From Diphasiastrum complanatum (lineage: Eukaryota; Streptophyta; Lycopodiopsida; Lycopodiales; Lycopodiaceae), in assembly GCA_029204225.1 (NCBI GenBank), contig CM055099.1, forward strand, positions 47,118,542 to 47,182,541: a stretch of DNA of 64,000 nucleotides. Reading direction: 5' to 3'. Below are positions 46,601 to 59,268 of this stretch, piece by piece. The notes below the pieces were generated by a model. That model saw nothing but the letters and a program-made list of their open reading frames with translations. It made no database searches and was not told the DNA's origin. The first letter of the stretch is position 1; each line of letters begins with the position of its first letter. Both the position numbers and the translations under genes were made by a program.

Positions 46601-48455
46601 CTTTCATGCATTTGGCCGTATTTGCAGGAGTCTAGGCTTAGTACAGGGGTTGGAATTTCCATGGTGCAGATTCTCAAGTGGTGAGATCAGGGATAAGCCT
46701 AGAGGGAGTCACTCAGAGCCATATACCTCAGTACGATCAGGGAGACAACAGTCTTGGGATCCCATGAGCGACGACTCAGAGATATGCTTGCGTTGGCATG
46801 GTGTCGAGTGGCACATAGCCAGAGAGAGCGAGCAGATGCTAGGATCCAGGTGGAGCAGGTGATGCTTTGAAGTTCGACTTGTCTAGCAGGATGGTGACCA
46901 GAATCGGAGACATCAGGTGAGCATAGTATGTGGATGACGAGTCCATTGGGGTGGCACTCAGGGAGAGGCTACAGTTGCTCAGGTATGATATGTCATTTGA
47001 TGTATGGACGATTTTCTTTAGTTGGTGCATCATGTGGTGACCTAGATATGGGTCATGCTTACTTGGAGGTAGGTGGCATGGAGTGTACATGTGGTGGTAC
47101 ATATCCTGAGGGCATGGAGAGCATTACAGGGTGATGTGGATCTAGCATGCCCATGGTTGTGAGCCAGCAAGGATGGAGATGGTTGCTCAGAGAGTGACAA
47201 CTGATACTTTGGCGAGTGATCAGGTGAGCTACATGATTATATGCACGGTAGTCTCCAGATTGGCGTCACATGTTGTTGTTATCCATCAATATTTGGTAAG
47301 CAGCATGCAATTGTTTGCATTTGCTTTGGCTTGGACGCTATGATGGATGTTATGGGGAGATAGGCTCCTTGGTGGGAGGCCTATGTACTGGTCAAATCAG
47401 AGTTGGCAACGTCAAGCATGGAAAGTTGAACCTACATGGGATGTAGGATAGGCAGATCATCATCAGTATCTCTAAGAGATGGGTATAGCCTATGGTGAAG
47501 TTTGTGTATATTCATTCGTTGAGTCCTTGGTAGACTCTTGTGCTTGGAGCATGGGGAATGGATGGGGATCAACTTTCAGGACTTATTGGACAGGATGTCA
47601 GGGCAAAGCGGCTTGGAGCATAGCTTTGTTTGGGAAATACATCAGGGATGAGGCTTGGAGCACTCATTGGTTCGAGATGGTTGATCTTGGATGATGTATG
47701 AGGACATCTATGTGATATGCTTGGACATGAGAGCATCTTGGTACAGGTGCGGGCCATGGTTGGAGACCTGATTTGGTGACCAGTGGTGTAGCAGCGGATC
47801 TATAGGTGGCACAAGTGTTGGTATGACAGGATACCACTTATGGGCAGGCCTTGGTCATGTATTTGACGCTTTATCATTCGTGTTGGTATGTATGAGTGTG
47901 TGTGGGCTTGCATGTTGCCTTGTCACGGAAGTCTAGATCTGAGTTGGAGTTGTATGTGGTTGTGCATTTGCTACGTTTAAAACAAAGTAGTCATCTATGC
48001 TCATTGACTTGTCATTGTCTACTAGCTGTCTATCTAGTGAGGGTATAATCTTATGGTGGCAGTAAGATTTCCTCAGGTTGAGCCTCAGTCACTCATTTAT
48101 GTTAGCTTTACAGGTTCGTACTTGTAAGTGTCTGATAGGATGTCAGCCTAGCTAGATAGAGGATGTAAGTCTCATGGTGGTAGTGGGATTTCCTTAGTTT
48201 GAGCCATGTCGCTCATGTGGTCCACTTGTGGTCAAGTTGGATTGGAGATGAGTCAGTTGGTCGAGAGTGTGATAGACTCTCTATATGAGCATTGTGTTTG
48301 CATGATACTTTGTAAGTCAATCCTGGTGGTTTGTTGGTGTGCTTGAGTGTGAGTCAAGTACATGGTAGGTGTGATATGCATAACATCTTTTGGACACTCC
48401 AAACGCTGCCGCAATATATTGTTTTTCACTCTTATCACGTTTGAGCTTAAGGGAG

Positions 48456-48927
48456 AGAGTTAGAAATCAGTTTTGATCTGATTCATTAGTATAAGCTCTA
48501 AATGTGATGATGTAATTGGTGTACAGTTTATTTGGTTTACTGTATATGGTTGTGATCAGGACGTGACCCGTTAGGATAAACTGATCGGGCACTGATCCCG
48601 TAGCCGGCTACTTGGGTTAGCCGAGTAGCCACACGTAGGAAGAAATTAGCCTGTACAATGATTTTGAGTTCATTATGCTATACTCAGGGGCATGTCCTGG
48701 GTTTGTCAGTATATGTGGCCATATTAGGCCTAACTCTAGTTTGGCAGGTGGTAGGCCAGTTTAGTGACACCTGTTGAGCCCATGCAGTTTGGGGCTTTGC
48801 TATATGTACAATGTTTCTTCATAGTAGACTTAACTTTTGTTGTGCCATCTATGAGAGCTTGTGAGGAGTGGCTATGGTGATTGTGTGATGTGATCTGCAT
48901 ACTGTACTAGATTCTATCGGAATTTCA
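48456..48927 (+). repeat. 3' LTR of the LARD-like element
   Basis: About 472 bp. Its first base appears changed (AG for TG) relative to the left copy. Confidence 0.85.
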
Positions 48928-49065
48928 ACTTTATGCTCAACCCGAGTGCTCAACATAAACTTACAATGGACTTATGCTCAACCATATGCTCAACGTGCTC
49001 ACGCTGGACTTATGTTCAACATAAGCTTTTTCTCGACCTCATATAAGACCTATGCTGAGCATAGG
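48928..49065. repeat. Minisatellite with GGACTTATGCTCAAC units (right part)
   Basis: Continuation of the array at 43040-43165 interrupted by the LTR element. Confidence 0.85.
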
Positions 49066-49079
49066 TTGAGAGAGAACTT

Positions 49080-49570
49080 TTTAAAAATTAAAAAAACGAA
49101 ACCAAAAAAATAAATAAATAAACAAACAATAAATAATTAATTAATAATAGAAGTTATAAAACTAAAAAAACAAAAAAAATTATTAAAATAAAATAAAAAA
49201 CTATAACTATAAAATTGCAGAATTAAAAAAAAAATTGAAAAACTAAAACACTAAAAAATTTAAAATTTTAAAACTTAAAAAATTTAAAAAATCAAAACAT
49301 TAAAAAAAATTAAAAGAAAAAAATTAAAATATAAGAAAACTAAAAATATTTATATATTAAAAATCATAAAAATCACAGAATTTAAATATCAGAAATAAAA
49401 AAATTTAAAAATAAAATAAATCTAAAAATAAAATAAAAATAAAAATTTAAAGAACTAAAATGTTCAAAAAAAATAAAATAAGAAAATAGAAAATAAAAAC
49501 TTTTAAAATTAAACATCAAAATATAATTTTAGAAATATAATTTAAAATGAAAATATAAAAACAATTTGAT
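49080..49570. repeat. Strongly A-rich low-complexity tract
   Basis: Nearly 500 bp of TAAAAATTAAAAAAA-type sequence with strand asymmetry (A far above T). No gene. Ordinary AT-rich spacer follows to 50189. Confidence 0.85.
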
Positions 49571-50189
49571 AATTTACAAATAATGTGTAGTGTGTTATAA
49601 ACAATTTTTTTTAGATTAGAAAAAAGTGATACTTGGGCTTAAAAAAGAATAGACAGATTGTAAAAGCTACAAACATAAAGTCGTGAGATAATCTGAATAA
49701 AATTCGAATTGAAAGTCTTGTTGCACTTCTAGATTAAAAAATAGCTACGAGGCGGTGGCTCCAAATGATACAAATTTTATTACTCAGAATCAGACAATGG
49801 CTCCAACGTATACAAATGTTAGTAGACCTACTAGTTTTTATCCAAATGATCTAGTTGAAAATTTTTGATTGCATTGTAAAAATAATTATCAAAATTATGT
49901 ATATAGACATTTTTATCTCTTTTGGAAGATAATTGTATTTATTTTAAAAATGATTCTCTTGAAAATTATTTTTGAACATTTTTGTGTTATTTGAGTTTAT
50001 TGATAATTTATATTAGCTAGATAAACGTTTTTTTTTTTTTAAATTTAAATATTAAAATATTAACATTAAGTTGCATGCAAGTTTTTAAAAGTATATTAAT
50101 ATCTTTTAATTGGTATTTTTTTAAATAAAAAAATTAAAGTTTTTTTAAAATTTTAAATTTACCTAATTTAACAATTATTATTTATAATA

Positions 50190-53100
50190 ATAGTTGAAAA
50201 TCAGGTTTCGTCTGATTCAGTTGTATAAGCTTTAAATGTGATATTGTAATTAGTGTACAGTTAATTAGATTTACTGTATTTAATTGTGACCGGGACATGA
50301 CCCATCGTTGACTTATCAGTCGGGCACTTGTCTTGTAGCCAACTACTTGGGTTAGTTGAGTAGTCACACGTAGGAAAATTAGCCTGTACAGTATATTTTT
50401 GATGACATTTGCTATACTCAGGGGCATGTCCTGAGTATGTCAGTTCAGGAGAGAGGACTCCATACAAGAAGGTATCGGCAGTCCGGATGGTAGGAGATAG
50501 CAAAGTTCTTTCGATCAGAGCTTCAGAAAAGATCAGAACGATCGTCGTAGGTGGATTTCGGGGAGAATTCATGGAGAAACTTGCAGTTTCGGTGGTTTCG
50601 AGAAAATCATCGATGGTGGCCTCATAATTCACTGTGTGGACAACCATTTGGCGCAACGGGGCTTGCATAGGTATGCAAAGAGCAGTGATGGAGAGCCATG
50701 GCAATTTACAGGGTCAAATTGGGTTGAAAATGGAAGAAATTTGAAAATTTTCTAGTTTTGTGGGGTGTTGACGGATTTCTTGAAAAATCAGCTTGTTAAC
50801 AGACAATACCGCACCAATTAGCATGTTGTAAATTGCATCAGAAAGGTAGAGGTAGGGCGACCTCATACTGATGGAGAGCTGCAAGAAAAGTCTCAGAAAG
50901 AGACTGTAAAAATCTCCAAGACATCTCTTTTTCCTCACAGTTAGGATTTTATGAGAAAAATGAGTGCAATTTAAAATTCATATACAGTGTGAGGAGAAAG
51001 GAGCAGTTTTGTGAATTGCCAAAAAGTGATCTAGTTGAAGAAAAACGGAAAGTCACAGATCTTTCTCTGTACTTGACAGAATTGGGCACTGTAAATTGCT
51101 ACCTAACAATGTATGGAAAAGGCCAAGTGATTTTCAGGAGGGCAGGGTTAGCAATGGAGCAGTCTGTGAGCAATTATCCTTCTTCTCAGAAGCTATGGAA
51201 AGAGTCTGTTAGGGTTTACAGGTGGAAAATCAAAGTCCTCTAAGTGTGGGAGATATTTTCAAGACCTGTAAAAAGATGTAGAGGGACACCCTAGGACAAG
51301 AAAACAACAGCCAGACAGCCGTGGATGACCGTGGGTAGTGCAAGGAGGTGGAATGGATCAAATCTATCTTAGCCATAGCAAGCTAGAATTTTTGAAGCAA
51401 AAACCATTATGCTCTCTCTCCATTTAGAACCAAAATTGAAGCTGTAAATTTATAGTTGTGAGCGCAATTGGTGGGCGCTGCTGGATGTGGGTAGTCGTGG
51501 ACAGCCGCGTTGTATATGAGGAGCTACATCAGTTTTTTAGGTGGTAGCCATAGCTGGCAAGGTGGGGAGAAGAAGTTGTGAAGAGAGAATGGCTGTGGAA
51601 GAGCCTAGAGAACTCGCGCGCAGCAAGGAGGAGGACGACTTAGTGTAAATAAGTCTGTAGCAGCTTCAAGAGTGCTGTTCGGCGCACAGGTGTAAGCCAG
51701 ACCATGGGATCAATCTCCACAAGGATCGACGGATAAAATCAATTTGATCTGGGCCACAGGATGAAAATCCATCGTTGGATATGGGTGAAGTGGACCTATG
51801 AAGATTTGAAAGGCAAATAGGCCTTCAACTTCATTAAAAATCTTGATGTCAAATGCAGTTGAAGGGACCCGCCATTTAAAATGGATATTCTTCATTAAGA
51901 AACTTCAAGATGAAGTTCCAGTTCATTTTTTGCAAGCTACTTTTTGGAAGGGCCTAACCTTGGCTAGAGGGCACCTTTTTTGGCCATCCTTGGGCCAAAA
52001 TGACCCCTAAAACTGGATGCTCGGAGCCAGTGGACAGAGCAACTTCATAGAGCGGGGAGAAATGCATTTTGAGGAGTTCTTGTCACCATTCTATCGAGCG
52101 GAGTGCGGGTGACATAGTGATGGGCTACATTCGCCATTTGGATACCGTAAAGCCAAATTTGGGACAATTTTTGGCTGGTGAAACCTGCTATAGGGTGGTA
52201 CAATGAGGCATTATCACTTTTGAATCATTATTACTTACTCTTGATAGGGTAACAGGGTGTTTGGAAGCGGTAAATGTAGTATGGGAGTGAATGATAGCGG
52301 AATTGTGTGGAGAAAGCTAGTATTGGCGACGGAAGTGCAGTTTGGCAGCGTGACTACTCATCGTTGGTGACAATTTTGAGAGGGAAAACAGTCACAGGTG
52401 AGAGGTAGGCATGGTATGCCGATTACAAGTGAAAAATTCTTGTGATCAAGTTCAACTCTTGGGGTTCAAACCAACCAACGTCAAGTGGCGTTTTGGAGGA
52501 TTGCTCTCATAGGTATGATCGATAGTAGCATTGTCGAGTCAGGTGATAGTTGCATTGACACATGCATCTGTATCTTAGAAATTTTTTGTTTGGAGAAAAA
52601 TATGGGCTAGCTTGAAGGTACACACATTTTGGTAGTCACAGGTGATGGAAGTACAAGGTGATGTCAATTGGAAGCCATTAAGCAAGATAGCAGACTTGCA
52701 TTGGATGAGCTGTGTGTGGGACACGCAGTGGATGAAGAACGGGTTAGTAATCACACTTTGGATGCTCTTGGTGAGTGGTGAGTGTGATGATTTTGCGGTT
52801 TTGCAATAGTTAAGACAATTTTTTTCAAGCCATTTTAGCTATGGAGCAGTGTATCAGGCTTGTCATCGAGAAGATACACTTCAACTATCTATTCTGAGTA
52901 AGTCAAGTCAATTTGCCATATCATAATTGCATCAGGGATGCAGATTCCAGTGAGAGCAGGGTGCAGATCGTTTGGTTTGGGCCATGGAAGATCTCATAGG
53001 TTCACATGAGGGATATTGGCATGCATAGTCATGTGAGAGACTTGATGTTGGCTTTGGAGTTCACATCTCAGTCATGTATTCTCAGGGAGTGGTTTGGAAC

Positions 53101-53803
53101 CATTTATAGGAGCAGCTTGGGAGAATACAAGTGGGCACTACAGGGTAGATGCTCAAATCTTTGTGATCAAGGACGACATTGAATACCTGGTAGGAATAAC
53201 ACTGTAGGATGACATGGGATGATCATCAGGGAGCAGCTATTTCATGTTGGACTTGAGTCTTTGGATTGGACAGGACTTACAAGTGCGATTCATGATGGAA
53301 TCAGGATGCTGCAAACGCAAAAAGGGCAAAGTGTGAAGCTTTGAGAGCCAGCTCTAGGTTGGAGGACTGATGGAGGTCGCACGGGGTGTAATCGGAGGGC
53401 AAGCTCCATGATGGGTGTTTTGCTAGCAATCTACTATAGGGGACACTGATGGTGAGGACTTCATGGTGTGCTCATTTGGGAGTACAGGTTGGCATTATAG
53501 TAGGGGGCCAGTTATTGGCATTGGTATCGATGGGGAGACATCTACTATCACGGGCATGGATAAGCTATTTATAACTTTCATGCATTTGGCTGTATTTACA
53601 GGAGTCTAGGCTTGGCACAGGTGTTGGAATTTCCATGGTAGATTCTCAGGTGGTGAGATCATGAGAAAGCCTAGAGGGAGTCACTCAAAGCCATATACCT
53701 CAGTACGATCAAGGAGATAATGGTCTCAAGATCCCATGAGTGGCGACTCAGGGACAAGCTTTGCGGTGGCATGGTCTCGGGTTGCACATAGCCAAGAAGA
53801 ACC
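50190..53803 (+). mobile_element. LARD-like element, copy 2, truncated
   Basis: A diverged partial LTR (about 50190-50447; GTATAAGCTTTAAATGTGAT, CTCAGGGGCATGTCCTGAGT) runs straight into interior sequence matching copy 1 from about 43722 (GGAGAGAGGACTCCATAC). Most of the LTR and the primer-site region are deleted. Colinear similarity to copy 1 continues to about 53803, where the match (GCACATAGCCA) stops at a copia fragment. A ~350-bp stretch near 50600-50960 is absent from copy 1. No coding capacity. Confidence 0.82.
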
Positions 53804-55270
53804 ACTTACACCCAATTGCCTTCTTGCCTATTGGAAGTTCCACCAACCTCCAAGTGTTGTTCTTCATGAGTGCTTGATGCTCATGATCCATGGCTTGGAT
53901 CCATTCCTCCTTTTAAATTGCTTCACCTACACAAGTTCGTTCATCAAAAGAGGTAAGAAAAGCAAAGTTAGAGTTCTCCACCACTTGCTTTCCTTTTTTA
54001 TCATAGGTTGGAAACATTCTCTTCATGAAAGATGACATCCCTACTTATGACAACTTTATTCGTAGAAGGATTGTACACTTTGTAAGCCTTGCTTACTTCA
54101 CTATAGCCAACAAAGACACCCTTCTTTGATGAAGGATCTATTATCAAGAGTGATGTTGACAAAACAAGTACAACCAAAGATCCTACAATGCTTGACACTC
54201 GGCCTCCTACCATAGAGGACCTCAAAGGGAGTCTTACCATTCAAAGAAGCACTTGTCCTCCTGTTACAAAGATTATTAGCACATGCTAAAGCTTCCCCCC
54301 AATAGGACTTAGCAAGATTAGCATGTAGTCTCATTGTATTGGCACATTCACAACGGATTATATTCTCCCTTTCTGCCACTCCATTTTGTTGTGGAGTCCT
54401 AGGACTAGAGTACTCCCTCTTAATCCCATGTGCTATGCAAAAATCTTTGAGCTTATTTGAAGTGTATTCCCCTCCATTATCTGATCTCAAGCATTTGATC
54501 TTTGTATTGAATTGATTTTCCACTTCATTCTTAAACTTGACAAATGCAGCAAACACTTCATCCTTGGTTTTAAGAAGATAGACCCAAGCATACCTACTAA
54601 GTCATCAATAAAAGCTGCGTACATTTTTGCCCCACCATTTCTAGTTGTACTAAAAGAATGAAGATCCGAATGCACAAGTTGAAAAGCTTCTTTAGATCTA
54701 GAAGTAGATCTAGTATAAGCAAGTCTATGAGATTTGGACAAGGCACAATGTTCACAAAATGTATTATTTGCAACAAGACTTTTAGGGAGACCAAGAACAT
54801 GCTCTTTCTTTGCCATTACCTCCAAAGATTTGAAGTTGGGATGGCCCAACCTTTTATGCCAAACTTCTTGGTTTGTCAATTGTTCCCTAGCCAAACATCC
54901 TTCATTCTTAGAGATCACACATGCATCTAGTTTGAAAAGTTTACCATGCCTTCTTCCTTTAGCAATCAAGGATCCACACTTACTTATCAAACAAGCATCT
55001 CCAATGAACTCAACATCAATCCCCTTGTCAATCATTTGACTAACACTAAGCAAGTGATTGAAGGAATGTACAATACATTTTCAAGATTAGCTTTCCTATT
55101 TGTTGAAAGAGAAATAGGAATTGTGCCTATGCCTTTGATGTCACATTGATCATCATTTGCAGTATAGATGATGTTGCTCCCTCTCTCATAAGACAATAAG
55201 GATGCAAAGTATTACTTATGTCTTGTCATGTGAGATGAGGCTCCACTATCAATCCACCAAGATCTAGCTT
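53804..55270 (-). pseudogene. Ty1/copia protease-integrase fragment
   Basis: Read on the minus strand: near 55260-55070 a protease region (WIDSGASSHMT, then GIGTIPISLS) with a frame break; 55053-54487 includes VWHKRLGHPNFKSLEVMAKK and CEHCALSKSHR, the HHCC pre-integrase zinc domain, then VHSDLHSFSTTRNG with the first catalytic Asp. 54556-54101 includes [15 protein letters not shown] (second Asp) and [17 protein letters not shown] (catalytic Glu). 54240-54001 adds [20 protein letters not shown] and VVISRDVIFHEE. The two main frames overlap in different phases near 54490-54550. RT and RNase H are missing: the element breaks at 53804 against the LARD copy. No LTRs seen. Confidence 0.88.
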
Positions 55271-56355
55271 CTAACTGACTTATGAATTAGATACAGATTG
55301 CTTGATATATAAAATCTGAATCTTCGACCTTCTAAGTGAAGGATGAAGTAGAAAAGATAGTATCCAAATAGTGTTTCCATGAACCGTGTTTCGTCAAAGA
55401 ATCGAAATGGTGTGATTTGAATAAAAAAGAATCGAACCTAGAAAGAAAAAAAAATGATATTTGATTTTGAAAGATTCTATGATTGTGACATTAATGATTC
55501 TTTATTTGGGCTTTCCAATATTCTAATTTGTATTCAAATGTTTAACTAGTATATTGTATGATGGATGTTTGATGATGGATCATGAATAATTCATAAAATA
55601 TAATGTTAAGTGGAAGTTGGAGCATGCAATCTAGTTTGTAAACTTTTAAATGTGTCCAATGTTTTGTGGACCTTTTTGAAAAGCCTTTTTGCAATGCATT
55701 TGAAACACATTTAAAACAAGAAAGAATCGACTTTGGTAGAAAAAAAAAAACGGTGAAACGTTTTTAAAAATGGATTTTTTTTTGCTTGGTTTTATTCCTA
55801 GCCTTTTATTAAAGGAAATCCAAGTGTTGTTTAAGTCACATTTTCTAAGTTTTTTAGACTTAGTGCTGTATGTTTCTCATGACCAAAAATTGCAAACTGT
55901 GCGACGAAACTTCACATTACCCCCATTGTCACATTCTACGGGAGGGGGAATGTCACATTTTTTGGGAGGGCAGAAAGCAGCTGATGCATGGGAGACCTTC
56001 GCATTTCACTTAAAGACACTTTTGCAATTTTAAGGAAAAACCCGAAGATTAGCCAAAAATAATTTTTAAGGCATTTTTGACACAGTGTTGCATTTATCTG
56101 GAGGGCCCAAAAAAACGGTTGTCTATGTTTAAGGGAGGTGGTGTGTTAAAAAAATCAAAATTGCTTTTAGAGAATAGAATTCAAATATTTAAATATTGTT
56201 TAGAATCGTAAGTTGATAATTGTTTTAATTTTTTATGTATATATAGATTATATAATAATCAAGCCTGTTCACTCTCTCTGATGGTGGTCGCCACTATATA
56301 ACTACCACATTGAGAAGCATTCCTCAGCAGTTGGAGCATTCGGTTTATTGTAGAT
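55271..56355. other. AT-rich spacer
   Basis: No gene supported. This stretch occupies the place where the 5' part of the next element's LTR would be expected but does not match it. Confidence 0.45.
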
Positions 56356-56507
56356 CAATAAATGACAAGGAACCGAATGGATGCCAACGGATAGCAACCA
56401 ACTAGCAATCACGATTGACGACCTAATTTCTTAGTATAAATAGCTGTTCATATTCATACAATTTCAATCAGTCAAAAAGAAGAAGTTCATCAAGCATTTG
56501 AATAGTT

Positions 56508-56555
<48 letters not shown>

Positions 56556-57059
56556 CCTGCAAGCTTGAACACTCTTGAGCATTCTAGCTCACTTCTTAGA
56601 GTTGTTTAGAGAGTGCTATTGCGCTATTGCTTATTCAGGCTTTCATTTTAGCCGCTCAAAAATTGCTTAGAGTACGCAGCTTCGATCCGCAATTTATGGT
56701 ACTCATTTACTTCTGTTTCATTTTTATACTGAATTCAGCTTCGTCTCAGAATTTATGCATTTCTGTAATTCTTTGCGACTAATTATTTGTCTAGTGATTT
56801 GTGAATTATTTGTCTAATGTTTTGGTGCTTAATGTTTGGCTACGTAATCACTGTAGTACTAATGATTTCAAAGTTAGTTACTATAAGATCGAACGTGATT
56901 TCTATCACTATTGTTTGTTCAAAATTGATAGGCAACGTCATGAATAGTGAAAGAGAAAGATAAGTTTATATTGTTGTGCACGAAAACTTTTGTCACTCGA
57001 ATATTTTTCATTCGTTTCTTTTTGAGTTCGACCTATCTTTCACACACCTCTTTCCGACA
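56356..57059 (+). repeat. 5' LTR, truncated
   Basis: Matches 59740-60491 from ATCAATAAATGACAAGGAAC onward; the U3 upstream part is absent. TATAAATAGC at about 56436 and (CT)~21 at 56509-56552 lie in the promoter/leader. Confidence 0.85.
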
Positions 57060-57222
57060 TGGTATCAGAGCAAAATCTCTAAAACTTGATATCTTTCGCG
57101 ATATCAAATCAATATCATATTCTTTAGTTCTTTCCAACCTTTCAGTATCAGAGAATTGATTTCCTATTGTTGGCATTAGTACATCTTAGCGTCATCGATA
57201 CAATCAACAGACTAAGTTCCAA

Positions 57223-58556
57223 ATGGATTCTCAAAGTAAAGCTGGTCTTATTGCAGACAAGCTGAATGGATCCAATTATCATTTGTGGGAATTTAAGATG
57301 AAGACCTTGCTAATTGCCAGCGAATGATGAGATTTTGTTACAGGTATAGAAGTAAAACCTGAAGATGACGACTCAAAGTGATAATCGATGGATGGTAAAG
57401 CTTTCGCGCTTATTAGAGCAGTCCCCATGTAGCCGACCTGTCAGTTCTCCTGACGCATTGAACTTTCCAGTTCCGCAGGCGACTATTCCCATTGAAGGTC
57501 CAAGCTCTTCTACTTCCGAAGAACAACAAATCAACGGCGAATCAGAAGATGATGATGTTGCAGTTCAGATATCATCGAAATGATCAACATCCTCTATTAC
57601 CCAGAAGATTTTCAAGAACCAGCAGACCACCTAACCGGTATATCAACAAGTCTGCAGCCTACCTTGTTTAGGAACCGACATCTGTCCAAGAGGCACTCAG
57701 TCAGCCTGATTTCGATCTCTGGAAAGAAGCTATGGATAAAGAATATTCATCTCTTATCAAAAACCAGAAATGGACGATTGTCGAATTACCTGCTAGCAGA
57801 AATGTAGTTGATTGCAAATGAATTTTCAAAGTCAAGTACAACACAGATGGAGGCATCAACATAAGAAAGACACAACTTGTCGTCAAAGGATTTTCTCAGG
57901 TATACAACATCAATTACACTGAAACTTTCAGTCCAGTAGTCAAGCATTCTTCTATTTGACTTTTGTTATCATTTGCCGCGGTAGCGGATTTGGAAATACA
58001 TCAAATGGATGTACATACAACATATCTCAATGGAGTTATTGAAGAAGACATTTACATGGTGCAACCTGAAGGTTATATTATCTAGGGTAAACACAATCAT
58101 GTGTGTATACTCCATAAGGCACTTTATGGATTGAAGCAATCTGCTTGAACATGGTTTCAAAGGTCTAATACTTTCCTTATTGATCACGACAACACACCTA
58201 GCTCTTCAGATTCAAATGTTTACTACAAAGCAGTGCAACAGTCTTTTATCATTATCACTTTATATGTGGATGATACATTGCTTTTCAGCAACGGTACCGA
58301 TCTGATAAAAGAGGCCAAGACAATGCTATCTTCCAAATTCTACATGATCGATCTGGGCGAAGCTCATTTCGGTCTTGTTATACAAATCCATAGAGACAGA
58401 AAATAGAAGTTGATCTACATTACACAACAGAGGTACATCTACAACATTTTAGTCAGATATAATCTGATCAATTGCAAGTTAGCTCTCTCACCAATGGAAC
58501 CAAGACTCAAATTGTCAAAGGACCAGTGTCCCCAAACAATTCATGAGAAGCAATAG
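57223..58556 (+). pseudogene. Copia gag start fused to post-integrase and RT relic
   Basis: ATG 57223 gives MDSQSKAGLIADKLNGSNYH, a copia gag start, to a stop at about 57325. Next comes a Ser/Pro-rich post-integrase segment (57365-57583). RT follows in pieces: NQKWTIVELPASRN (about 57762), VVKGFSQVYNINYTETFSPV, MDVHTTYLNGVIEEDIYMVQ (about 58002), HKALYGLKQ and LYVDDTLLFSNG with the YVDD active site (about 58260). Several TGA and TAG stops interrupt it, so it is inactive. Confidence 0.88.
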
Positions 58557-59216
58557 ATGCATGAGTATCCTTGCCATTCTATTATAGGATCTCTTATGTA
58601 CACCATGATCTATACCAAACCAGACATAGTTTTTGCAGTCAGCTCTCTCAGTCAGTTTATGGCTAATCCTGGTATAACACATTGGAAGGCTCTTATCAGA
58701 TTCATGAGATATCTTCGAGCTACTATAGATTTTTGCATTTGTTATGGAGTAGTCGGCAACGACAAACTCAATCTACTCAGTGGTTACATAGATGCAAGTT
58801 GGGTAGGAGATGTAGACACTCGTAAATCTACTTTCGAATTTACATTCTTCTTCAACAATGGTCCAATTTCCTGGAACAGTCGCAAGCAATCTTTGATACC
58901 TCTATTTTCCACTGAATTAGAGTATATCGCAGCCTCTCGAGCTACAAATGAAGCAATTTGGTTGAGAAATTTACTCTTAGATATCGGTTTGAATCAATAT
59001 GTTCTGACGACATTATTTTGTGATAATCAAAGTGCCATCGCTTTATTAGCCAACCCTAGAATTCATTCCAGGAGTAAGCACATTGAATTGAAATATCATT
59101 TCGTCAAAAGCAAAGTTCTCAACGAAGAGGTCAGATTGCAGTATTGTAGAATACAAGATATGACAGCTGATATTTTTACCAAAGCAGTAAGATTGGATAC
59201 ACACAGAAGATTCTGA
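58557..59216 (+). pseudogene. Copia RNase H region, still open
   Basis: A 219-codon frame continues RT into RNase H: SLMYTMIYTKPDIVFAVSSL, YIDASWVGDVDTRKST (first acidic residue region), ISWNSRKQSLIPLFSTELEY, LFCDNQSAIALLANP, SRSKHIELKYHFVKSK and DIFTKAV. It is a fragment of the broken polyprotein above, not an independent gene; its first Met lies just after a stop. Confidence 0.88.
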
Positions 59217-59268
59217 GTAGAACTAAGTTTGAAGGTCAAGACATTCAAGGATTCAGATTAAGGGGGAG

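Larger units (their letters stand above)
43166..48927 (+). mobile_element. Large non-coding LTR element (LARD-like), copy 1, ~5.76 kb
   Basis: LTRs at about 43166-43628 and 48456-48927 share their whole length, for example TTTGATCTGATTCATTAGTA, CCACACGTAGGAAGAAATTA and CTCAGGGGCATGTCCTGGGT. The right copy has an extra CAGTTTA. After the left LTR, TGGTATGAGAGC (43632) is a one-base variant of the tRNA-iMet primer site. A purine tract, GAGCTTAAGGGAGAG, precedes the right LTR. ACTTA on the left and ACTTT on the right suggest a target duplication in the minisatellite. The 4.8-kb interior has no ORF longer than about 120 codons and no recognisable gag or pol. That fits LARD-type non-autonomous elements mobilised in trans. 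Confidence 0.85.

Noticed and set aside
46650-47694. Several 60-70-codon frames in the LARD interior
   Set aside because: They are not conserved as open frames in copy 2 and show no family motifs.
53736-54035. 99-codon plus-strand frame
   Set aside because: It is antisense to the copia integrase fragment and crosses the LARD/copia junction.
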